DNA of 7,782 nucleotides from JBGTCY01 sp041748615. GTDB lineage: Bacteria; Bacteroidota; Bacteroidia; Chitinophagales; CAIOSU01. A model generated the notes under the pieces. That model did not search any database. It had not been told where the DNA came from and saw nothing but the letters and a program-made list of their open reading frames with translations. The translations under genes and the position numbers were made by a program. Position 1 is the first letter of the stretch. Every line of letters begins with the position of its first letter. Below are positions 1-6,229 of this stretch, in pieces. The DNA is taken from positions 1 through 7,782 of the forward strand of contig JBGTCY010000103.1 in NCBI GenBank assembly GCA_041748615.1, given 5' to 3'.

Positions 1-1377
1 AGTGGATAAAGGAGTTGACAGTTCAGAATGGTCAATCTTTCCTTTCACTTGCGGTTCCACGCGGTAGAGTTGTTCCAGCAAGCGCTGTGAAAATTGTTCT
101 TTCAACTGCTCATAATCATCTCCTCTTTTATGCCAGCGTGTTCCTTCCCAGCGTGCAAACCATTCGTAAGGCGCAAAACCGATAATTTCAATCGTGCTTC
201 TGCCGGGAAACCGATTTTCAAAGTCAGGGTCTTTCGCAGCCGGAAAAGAAATATACGCTACCGGCAACGGGGCTGACGGGTCATTGAGATAGTTACGCAT
301 GTTTTCGTCATGGTCGTAGTTATCAGGATAAATCCAGTAGTTTGCTTTGGGCAGATTCAGTTCTTTGGATGAATGCTGCAATCCAATGTAAAGACTCAGA
401 TGCGCAGCGGAGGGTTTCACTGTCTTCAAATGTTTCAGGTATCCGGTTTGAGCCGCAATGTTTTCCGGCAACAGCTTCGAAAACGTATTGATAAAACCCG
501 CGTTACTGATGATGATGTCCGATAGGATTTCCCTTCCATCTTCCATTTTAACTCCTATAGCCGCATTGTTTTTCACAATGATTTCCGAAACCTCCGCGCT
601 GATGTAAATTTTTCCGCCTGCCTGTTCAATCACGGGGGCAATACTTTCAGCAATGCTTGCTGAACCGCCAACGGGATAATAGCCTCCGTTGAAATAATGA
701 TTGACCAACATGGCATGCATGGCAAAACTGCTTTCGGAAGGAGTCAGTCCGTAGTCACCGAATTGCGCGGTGAGCACCCCGATGAGTTCTTGATTATTTG
801 TAATGCTTCTTAAAACTTCAAGCGTGGTTTGGTTTGAAAATTTCAGAAATTTTGAACGCATCAACGACCCCGCAAGCCAACTCACTGCCGGAGGTACCAC
901 TTTCTCCGCAAAGAAATTTCTTGAGCCTGCATTCGCTTTAAAAACCAAATCCACGTAATCATCAATTGCATTTCCATCCTCAGCAGCCGGGAAATAAGTT
1001 TTCATCTGCTGCTTCCAGTTTTCCAATCCTTTCACGAAACGATATTCCTTCTCTCCGAAAATAATCCGGTCATACACTTCGCCCATATCCGCCCATTGCA
1101 GTTGTTGATTGGTGATGTGGTCAAAAATCTTTTTCAGAATGCGGGTTGGCTTATCCATTCCCCCGACATAATGCACGCCCACATCCCATTCATAATTCTT
1201 TCTTTTAAATGTGTGTGAGAAGCCACCGGCAGCATAATGTTTTTCGAGCACCAGCACGCGCTTTCCTTCTTTTGCAAGGATAGCCGCGGTAGCTAATCCG
1301 CCTATGCCGGAACCGATAATGACCGCGTCATATTTGCCATCAACCGGTTGTTGTTTATAAGAAACAAATGTTTTCAT
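1..1377 (-). CDS. FAD-dependent oxidoreductase, retinol saturase / carotenoid isomerase-like (C-terminus cut off by window edge)
   Basis: The frame stays open for 459 codons from an ATG at 1375-1377 to the left edge with no stop, so the 3' end lies outside the window. The N-terminus is a Rossmann FAD-binding fold: DAVIIGSGIGGLATAA at about residues 18-32 carries the GxGxxG motif (G22, G24, G27), and VLVLEK ends in the acidic residue (E45) expected to hold the FAD ribose. It is followed by GGFSHTF (51-57) and DVGVHYVGG (65-73), which are typical of the RetSat/CrtISO branch of the phytoene desaturase-like superfamily. A YYPVGGSASIA motif near residue 230 and ELSTPLST at the left edge also fit. 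Relatives run to about 500-530 residues, so probably 50-80 residues are missing, including the C-terminal FAD-contact motif. Such enzymes saturate or isomerise polyene or isoprenoid double bonds, but the substrate cannot be told here and no carotenoid genes are adjacent. It lies 241 bp downstream of nqrF on the same strand. No Shine-Dalgarno sequence precedes the start. Confidence 0.9.
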   Translation of the reverse strand, partial: MKTFVSYKQQPVDGKYDAVIIGSGIGGLATAAILAKEGKRVLVLEKHYAAGGFSHTFKRKNYEWDVGVHYVGGMDKPTRILKKIFDHITNQQLQWADMGEVYDRIIFGEKEYRFVKGLENWKQQMKTYFPAAEDGNAIDDYVDLVFKANAGSRNFFAEKVVPPAVSWLAGSLMRSKFLKFSNQTTLEVLRSITNNQELIGVLTAQFGDYGLTPSESSFAMHAMLVNHYFNGGYYPVGGSASIAESIAPVIEQAGGKIYISAEVSEIIVKNNAAIGVKMEDGREILSDIIISNAGFINTFSKLLPENIAAQTGYLKHLKTVKPSAAHLSLYIGLQHSSKELNLPKANYWIYPDNYDHDENMRNYLNDPSAPLPVAYISFPAAKDPDFENRFPGRSTIEIIGFAPYEWFARWEGTRWHKRGDDYEQLKEQFSQRLLEQLYRVEPQVKGKIDHSELSTPLST

Positions 1378-1512
1378 GCGGCTGAAAGTAGGAAGATTTT
1401 TTCAGAAAAAAGAAAAATGGAGGAGCTTGTTTATCACAAGATTGAACTATTTGCAACTAATGAGTAAGTTAAAACTTTAGAAATGATCAGCACAAGTTAT
1501 CGATCCCAAATG

Positions 1513-1576
1513 GCACTCGCGCAAACTTGGCGCTATACGATGCTGGGTTGAGTGAACTTCATTTTGCATCGGATGC
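1513..1576. repeat. Cluster of short imperfect palindromes between nqrF and the flavoenzyme gene
   Basis: This non-coding stretch is more GC-rich than the AT-rich DNA next to it and contains several nested inverted repeats. GCGC at 1519-1522 faces GCGC at 1530-1533 around a near-symmetric AAACTTG. CGATGC at 1538-1543 faces GCATCG at 1566-1571. GCAT at 1566-1569 pairs with ATGC at 1573-1576 across three bases. The heptamer CACTCGC at 1514-1520 recurs at 1591-1597 inside the hairpin next to nqrF. This could be a dispersed intergenic repeat, part of an mRNA 3' region, or chance. No coding capacity or recognised RNA family is seen. The remainder of the gap (1378-1512) is AT-rich, and I see no convincing promoter in it. 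Confidence 0.3.
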
Positions 1577-1588
1577 CGGAGAATGCTT

Positions 1589-1611
1589 CCCACTCGCCAG
1601 AGGCGAGCGGG
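1589..1611 (-). terminator. Strong hairpin just after nqrF (terminator or 3'-end stabiliser)
   Basis: On the minus strand the arms CCCGCTCGCC and GGCGAGTGGG form a 10-bp stem with a TCT loop, starting 7 nt after the nqrF TAG stop. One pair is G-U in the minus-strand RNA but would be an A-C mismatch in plus-strand RNA, which fits selection for a structure in the nqr transcript. No U-tract follows, so it is not a textbook intrinsic terminator. It may act as a 3' stabiliser, a Rho-associated end or a repeat element. Confidence 0.45.
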
Positions 1612-1618
1612 GGCGAAC

Positions 1619-2878
1619 CTAACTTCCGAAATCGTCAAAGGCGATGTTTTCTTCAGGAACGCCCATCTTGTCGAGCATGGTCATCACAGCTTGCAACATC
1701 ATCGGTGGTCCGCAGAGGTAGTATTCGATTTCTTCCGGTTCGGGATGGTTTTTCAGATAGTTTTCCAATACAACTTGGTGTATGAATCCTTTGTAACCCG
1801 TCCAGTTGTCTTCTGGGAGCGGCTCTGAAAGCGCGATGTTGTATTTGAAATTGGGAAACTCTTTTTCGATTTCCCTGAAATCTTCGGTGTAAAACAATTC
1901 ACGGAGGGAACGACCGCCATACCAGTAAGATACTTTGCGATTAGTCTTCATGGTTTTAAATAAATGGAACACATGCGAACGTAAGGGCGCCATACCCGCG
2001 CCACCTCCAATATATACCATTTCTTTTTCCGTAGGCTTAATGAAAAATTCACCGTAAGGTCCGGAAATCGTCACCTTGTCACCCGGCTTGCGGGTGAAAA
2101 CATACGAGGAACAAATCCCCGGATTCACATCCATGTAATCATTCTTAGCCCTGTCCCACGGTGGTGTGGCGATACGAATATTCAACATCACGATATTGCC
2201 TTCAGCGGGATGATTCGCCATGGAGTACGCGCGGAAAATCGGCTCGTCATTCTTCATCTTCAATCCCCACAGCTTGAATTTATCCCATTCATCACGGAAG
2301 CGTTCTTCCACTTCCATGTTTTTAAAATCCACTACGATAGGAGGAACATCAATCTGGACATACCCGCCCGATTCAAAATGCAGGATTTCATTTTCCGGCA
2401 ATCTCACAACAAACTCTTTGATGAATGTCGCTACGTTGTGATTGGATACCACTTCGCATTCCCATTTCTTAATGCCGAAAATTTCTTCCGACACTTTTAT
2501 TTTCATGTCGTTTTTCACTTTCACCTGGCAGGCGAGTCTCCAGTTGTCGGCAGCTTCCTTCCGCGTCAAATGGTTTAATTCAGTCGGCAGCACATCACCT
2601 CCGCCTTCCACCACCTGGCATTTGCACATGGCGCAGGTTCCGCCACCACCACAGGCTGAAGGGAGAAAAATATTTTTTTCAGACAAAACAGTTAATAAGG
2701 AAGAACCGGGTGAAACCGTCAAAGCCGCGCTGTCATCGCCATTCACGATTACTCTCACATTACCCGCAGGAACTAACCTGGATTTCACAAACAACAGCGT
2801 TGCCACTAAAAATGAAATAATAGTGAGAAACGCCAGCGAACTTCCGATAAGCAATGTAATGTCAATAGCTAAGAACAT
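1619..2878 (-). CDS. nqrF: Na+-translocating NADH:quinone reductase subunit F (NADH dehydrogenase, FAD and [2Fe-2S])
   Basis: This is the electron-input subunit, which oxidises NADH on the cytoplasmic side and passes electrons to the membrane subunits. The 419-residue protein is close to the usual length of about 408. One N-terminal membrane helix (about residues 5-31) anchors it. A ferredoxin-like domain follows with C76, C82, C85 and C117, the CX5CX2CX31C pattern that ligates [2Fe-2S]. The reductase part has the FAD-binding RAYS motif (R216-S219), a PGDKVTISGPYGEFF segment (265-279), the NADH-binding GGGAGMAPLRS (291-301) and CGPPMM (389-394), and it ends in the family's FDDFG tail. It is the last gene of the operon, starting 18 nt after the nqrE stop. 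The ATG at 2876-2878 directly precedes the membrane helix. No Shine-Dalgarno sequence is seen upstream. Confidence 0.98.
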   Translation of the reverse strand: MFLAIDITLLIGSSLAFLTIISFLVATLLFVKSRLVPAGNVRVIVNGDDSAALTVSPGSSLLTVLSEKNIFLPSACGGGGTCAMCKCQVVEGGGDVLPTELNHLTRKEAADNWRLACQVKVKNDMKIKVSEEIFGIKKWECEVVSNHNVATFIKEFVVRLPENEILHFESGGYVQIDVPPIVVDFKNMEVEERFRDEWDKFKLWGLKMKNDEPIFRAYSMANHPAEGNIVMLNIRIATPPWDRAKNDYMDVNPGICSSYVFTRKPGDKVTISGPYGEFFIKPTEKEMVYIGGGAGMAPLRSHVFHLFKTMKTNRKVSYWYGGRSLRELFYTEDFREIEKEFPNFKYNIALSEPLPEDNWTGYKGFIHQVVLENYLKNHPEPEEIEYYLCGPPMMLQAVMTMLDKMGVPEENIAFDDFGS

Positions 2879-2896
2879 CGTAGTTAAATTATGATT

Positions 2897-3508
2897 CTAT
2901 AATTTGATTCCCACAAGACTCATAAAGGCGATGCCCATCAGTCCTGTAATTAAAAAAGCAATTCCCAACCCCCTAAGAGGCGCGGGTACTTTTGAATACC
3001 TGATTTTTTCACGAATAGAAGCCAGCGCGACAATCGCGAGAAAGAAACCGAAGCCGGCTCCGATGCCAAACACGGTGCTTTGCACAAAAGCATATTCTTT
3101 TGTGAACATAAATAACGAACCACCGAGGATGGCGCAGTTCACAGTAATCAAAGGCAAAAAGATACCGAGTGAAATATACAGCGTGGGTGAAAATTTTTCA
3201 ATCACCATTTCCACAATCTGCACGATGGAAGCAATCACCGCGATGTAAACAATGAGTCCGAGAAAACTTAAATCCATCGTGGCGAAAGAGGGATGGACCC
3301 AGCCTAACGCGCCTTCTTTCAGCAGGTAATTAAACACGAGCCAGTTGATAGGGGCGGTAATCGCCAATACGAAAATGACAGCCGCTCCCAACCCGAGCGC
3401 GGTCTTCACGGTTTTTGATACGGCAAGGTAGGAACACATGCCGAGAAAATAAGCCAGCACCATGTTTTCTACGAATGCCGCCTTGATGAATATATTGATG
3501 TACTCCAT
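2897..3508 (-). CDS. nqrE: Na+-translocating NADH:quinone reductase subunit E
   Basis: This is an integral membrane subunit of about six helices that is homologous to NqrD and packs against it in inverted topology. Each contributes two cysteines to an iron site at the middle of the membrane that relays electrons from NqrF to NqrC. The two conserved cysteines are present: C25 in LGMCSYLA and C125 in TVNCAILGG. The length of 203 residues matches the family (about 198-208). Other family signatures are AAFVENMVLAYFLG near the start and FGIGAGFGFFLAIV at about 147-160. The gene starts 12 nt after the nqrD stop and is followed by nqrF after 18 nt. The sequence before the ATG is AT-rich with no Shine-Dalgarno match. 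Confidence 0.98.
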   Translation of the reverse strand: MEYINIFIKAAFVENMVLAYFLGMCSYLAVSKTVKTALGLGAAVIFVLAITAPINWLVFNYLLKEGALGWVHPSFATMDLSFLGLIVYIAVIASIVQIVEMVIEKFSPTLYISLGIFLPLITVNCAILGGSLFMFTKEYAFVQSTVFGIGAGFGFFLAIVALASIREKIRYSKVPAPLRGLGIAFLITGLMGIAFMSLVGIKL

Positions 3509-3520
3509 TGTTAAAAGGAA

Positions 3521-4207
3521 TTAAGAAATGTCCACTAATTTACTGTTCCAAGCACGATGCACCCAAATAAATAATCCGATGAGAATAATAGCTGAAATCG
3601 GCAAAACCATCAAGCCGTTGTCGGAATAACCCATATCATAAATAAACTGCGGTATCACTGTAAACTCCAACGGAGTACCGGAAAGCAATTTACCCGTTCC
3701 AAAAATTTCGCGGATGAAAGCCACTGCCAGCAAGATAATCGCGTAGCCGATTCCGTTTCCGATACCATCTAACAAACTGGGCCAGGGTTTATTGCCCATC
3801 GCAAACGCTTCAAGGCGACCCATAATGATGCAGTTTGTGATAATCAATCCTACGAAAACAGATAACTGTTTGCTGATGTCATAGGCGAACGCTTTGAGCA
3901 TTTCAGAAACAATTGTTACCAGCGTTGCAATCACTACCAACTGAACAATCATCCTGATGCGCGAGGGGATAATCGTGCGGATGGATGAAATCGTGAGGTT
4001 TGAAAAAGCCGTAACCATAATGACACATAATCCCATCACAAACGAATTTGCGACTGTGGAAGTAATCGCCAAAGCGGAACAGATGCCCAATACTTGTACC
4101 GTAATCGGGTTACTGTCATTGAACGGGTCAGTAATCAGCCTTCTGTTTTTCTTGGAAAAAAGCGGCTCTGAATTTACCTGCGCTGGGGATGCTGTTTCCG
4201 TACTCAT
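3521..4207 (-). CDS. nqrD: Na+-translocating NADH:quinone reductase subunit D
   Basis: This integral membrane partner of NqrE has about six helices and is paralogous to it. The iron-site cysteines are present as C43 (LGICSALA) and C126 (ITNCIIMGR). Other family features are DSNPITVQVLG (31-41), LEAFAMGNKPWPSLLDG (132-148) and FIREIFGTGKL (164-174). At 228 residues it is longer than the roughly 210 of the Vibrio protein. The excess is mainly a polar N-terminal extension, since both cysteines are shifted by 14 relative to Vibrio C29 and C112. The ATG overlaps the nqrC stop by 4 nt, the usual arrangement for translational coupling, which supports this start. The next in-frame ATG lies inside the membrane domain and would remove C43. 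Confidence 0.97.
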   Translation of the reverse strand: MSTETASPAQVNSEPLFSKKNRRLITDPFNDSNPITVQVLGICSALAITSTVANSFVMGLCVIMVTAFSNLTISSIRTIIPSRIRMIVQLVVIATLVTIVSEMLKAFAYDISKQLSVFVGLIITNCIIMGRLEAFAMGNKPWPSLLDGIGNGIGYAIILLAVAFIREIFGTGKLLSGTPLEFTVIPQFIYDMGYSDNGLMVLPISAIILIGLFIWVHRAWNSKLVDIS

Positions 4208-4935
4208 GATTCAGATTTTATTTTTTCAAAAAATGGACGATACATCGCAATAGAATTCTTTATCATTTCTTTTGTTCCGTCAGCTGTCAAAGTTGCGCCT
4301 GACATACCATCCACCTGGTTTTCCTTTAAAGAATTACCCTCTCCTTTTAAAACCGTGAAATGATAGTTGCCCTGTTCATCAAAAATCGTCTTGTCCTGAA
4401 ACTGCTCTCTGAACCAGTACTCTGATATTTTTGCTCCAAGTCCGGGCGTTTCCCCTTTGTGGTCAAAAGCCGCTCCGCGCAAGGTTGTCAGGTCTCCTTT
4501 TAAAGCGAGATACCCTGAAATTTCATCCCACAGTCCAAGACCAATCAACGGGATAATGTAATACTTTTCACCGCCATCCTGATATACGAAAACAGGATAG
4601 GAACGTTCTTGTTCAGGTTTCCTTGTTTCTTTTTTAAAATCAACATTAAACGAGGATAAACCTTCCTTCACATTGCCCTGATAATCCACCACAATCTGCG
4701 TGATTTTTGAATCGAATTCATTCAATACAAAGTCCGCAGTAAACAATTCTTTCTCCTCTTTTTCATTCACCAATACGACTGACTTCAGAATTTTACCTTT
4801 TTTATCCACCATTTCATTCTTATCCTTGAGCGGCTTTAAGCCGGATGAAATGAGCGACAATGAGATGGATACCGTCACCACCATGATGACGACAAACAAG
4901 ATGATGAATCCGTTGGAATCTTTATTGAACTGCAC
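4204..4935 (-). CDS. nqrC: Na+-translocating NADH:quinone reductase subunit C (covalent FMN)
   Basis: This subunit has one N-terminal membrane helix (about residues 9-31) and a periplasmic FMN-binding domain of the RnfG/NqrC type. FMN is joined through a phosphodiester bond to the threonine of the DGMSGAT motif, here T215 (motif D209-T215), matching the ApbE recognition pattern DxxSGA(T/S). GETPGLGA (161-168) is the other strong family signature. The length of 243 residues is slightly below the Vibrio subunit. The start codon is GTG at 4933-4935. It overlaps the end of nqrB by 14 nt and is preceded by an SD-like AAGGAGA. The next in-frame ATG falls after the membrane helix, so the GTG start is needed to keep the anchor. 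The stop overlaps the nqrD start in ATGA. ApbE, required for FMN attachment, is not encoded in this window. Confidence 0.97.
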   Translation of the reverse strand: MQFNKDSNGFIILFVVIMVVTVSISLSLISSGLKPLKDKNEMVDKKGKILKSVVLVNEKEEKELFTADFVLNEFDSKITQIVVDYQGNVKEGLSSFNVDFKKETRKPEQERSYPVFVYQDGGEKYYIIPLIGLGLWDEISGYLALKGDLTTLRGAAFDHKGETPGLGAKISEYWFREQFQDKTIFDEQGNYHFTVLKGEGNSLKENQVDGMSGATLTADGTKEMIKNSIAMYRPFFEKIKSES

Positions 4936-6214
4936 GTTTTAATCTCCTTTTTATGTTTGCTTGAAGGACTGTATAATCAATCAAAGGGGCGAATACATTC
5001 AAAAACAAAATGGCAAGCATCCAGCCTTCGGGATAAGCGGGATTCAACACTCGTACAATCAAGCCAATAGCGCCAATCAAAAATCCGAAAACGAGTTTGC
5101 CGGTGTCAGTGGCAGCGGCAGTCACAGGGTCGGTTGCCATAAATGCCATCGCAAAAAAGAAACTACCTAAGAGAAACTGGTGATACCACGGCACCGCAAT
5201 GAAAGGCGAATCCGGAAATACGCTGACGGCAAGCGCGTTCATGATCATTCCGGTGACAGCGCATCCAACAATCATCGAAACCATGATGCGCCAGCTACCA
5301 ATACCGGTGGCAATCAGGATTACCGCACCAATGATAATCGCGACTTTATTCATTTCACCGATGGAGCCGGGAACGATGCCCCACAATAAGTTGGAAACAG
5401 AATATTGCTGATGTGCAACTCCGTCAATCGTGAGGGTAGCGCCCTGGACAGCATCCCAACCGCCCTGGGCGGCAAGGGCAAGCGGTGTAGCGCCTGTGAA
5501 TCCATCAATCGTTAAGGATTGCAGACCGGCATCAGGAATGGAGGATAATCCTAACAAGCCAAGCGTATGACTTTCCACGCCAAACAATTTGTGCATAAAA
5601 TTATAATCATACGAAACCCAAACGGAGTCGCCTGAAATTTCACCGGGGTATGCAAAGAAGATAAATACGCGGCAAGCCAGCGCCACATTCAGAATATTCA
5701 TTCCCGTTCCACCGAAAGCTTCTTTTACAATTATCACCGAAAAAGCAGTCGCTACTGCAAGCATCCACAAGGAAATATCGGGCGGCATGATTAATGGAAT
5801 CAACGCGCCCGAAACCAGAAAACCTTCTTCAATGGAATGACCTTTTTTTGCGGCAAAGAAAAACTCGATGCCTAATCCGACCACATGCACCACAACAAAT
5901 AAAGGCAGTAATTGAAACAATCCGTATAGTAACTTGTAACCCAAACCATCAAAAATTCCGGGATAAATTCCTAAGGAAAGGTAATGCTGATGACCGATAT
6001 TCAGTGTTCCGGCAAAATAACATAACTGCATGGCAAGCACCACATGAATCATCGTTCGCTTTAAATCCATGCCGTCACGAATGTGCGCGCCCATGTTGGT
6101 GACTCTCTTTGGTTGGAACAGGAACGTGTCTATGCCGTCATAAACCGTGTGGAGGAAGGCGTTTTTTTTCGCCATCGGCTCCAGCTTGTCCATTGTGTCT
6201 CTGATAAACTTCAT
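4922..6214 (-). CDS. nqrB: Na+-translocating NADH:quinone reductase subunit B (covalent FMN, riboflavin, Na+ channel subunit)
   Basis: This is the largest membrane subunit, with about ten helices. It carries covalent FMN and a riboflavin, contributes to quinone reduction and forms the Na+ pathway. The length of 430 residues compares with about 415 in Vibrio. The flavinylation threonine is T243 in DGFTGAT (237-243), which fits the ApbE pattern. Family motifs include FLFQPKRVTN (31-40), GAHIRDGMDLKR (42-53), KEAFGGTGMN (164-173), FFAYPGEISGD (186-196) and MATDPVTAAATDTGK (359-373). The stretch NVALAC at 176-181 departs from the N-P-A-L pattern I recall for other NqrB proteins and may be lineage-specific. 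The ATG lies 15 nt after the nqrA stop, with an A-rich upstream AGAAAAAGACAG and no true Shine-Dalgarno sequence. The 3' end overlaps nqrC by 14 nt. Confidence 0.98.
   Translation of the reverse strand: MKFIRDTMDKLEPMAKKNAFLHTVYDGIDTFLFQPKRVTNMGAHIRDGMDLKRTMIHVVLAMQLCYFAGTLNIGHQHYLSLGIYPGIFDGLGYKLLYGLFQLLPLFVVVHVVGLGIEFFFAAKKGHSIEEGFLVSGALIPLIMPPDISLWMLAVATAFSVIIVKEAFGGTGMNILNVALACRVFIFFAYPGEISGDSVWVSYDYNFMHKLFGVESHTLGLLGLSSIPDAGLQSLTIDGFTGATPLALAAQGGWDAVQGATLTIDGVAHQQYSVSNLLWGIVPGSIGEMNKVAIIIGAVILIATGIGSWRIMVSMIVGCAVTGMIMNALAVSVFPDSPFIAVPWYHQFLLGSFFFAMAFMATDPVTAAATDTGKLVFGFLIGAIGLIVRVLNPAYPEGWMLAILFLNVFAPLIDYTVLQANIKRRLKRAVQ
4943..4949 (-). promoter_or_regulatory. Shine-Dalgarno-like site for nqrC
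   Basis: AAGGAGA on the minus strand lies 7 nt before the GTG start of nqrC, inside the last codons of nqrB, where it encodes part of a basic RR-containing tail. It is the only clear Shine-Dalgarno match in front of any gene in the window, and it precedes the only non-ATG start. It supports the GTG as the true start. Because the bases also encode conserved-looking basic residues, a chance match is possible. Confidence 0.5.
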
Positions 6215-6229
6215 CTGTCTTTTTCTAAT

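Noticed and set aside
94..276. A short plus-strand frame near the left edge
   Set aside because: It lies inside the flavoenzyme gene on the opposite strand, and its translation shows no recognisable domain.
1426..1440. CTTGT/ACAAG inverted repeat followed on the minus strand by a T-rich run, a possible intrinsic terminator
   Set aside because: The stem is only 5 bp with two GC pairs, and several bases separate it from the T-run, so it is too weak to call.
1378..1512. Search for a TAnnTTTG promoter for the flavoenzyme gene
   Set aside because: No good match was found on the minus strand; the nearest candidates had two mismatches or no -33 partner. The gene may use read-through or a promoter I cannot recognise.
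2442..2894. A 150-codon plus-strand open frame
   Set aside because: It lies antisense to the N-terminal half of nqrF, whose cofactor motifs are unambiguous; its translation has low-complexity runs typical of a shadow frame.
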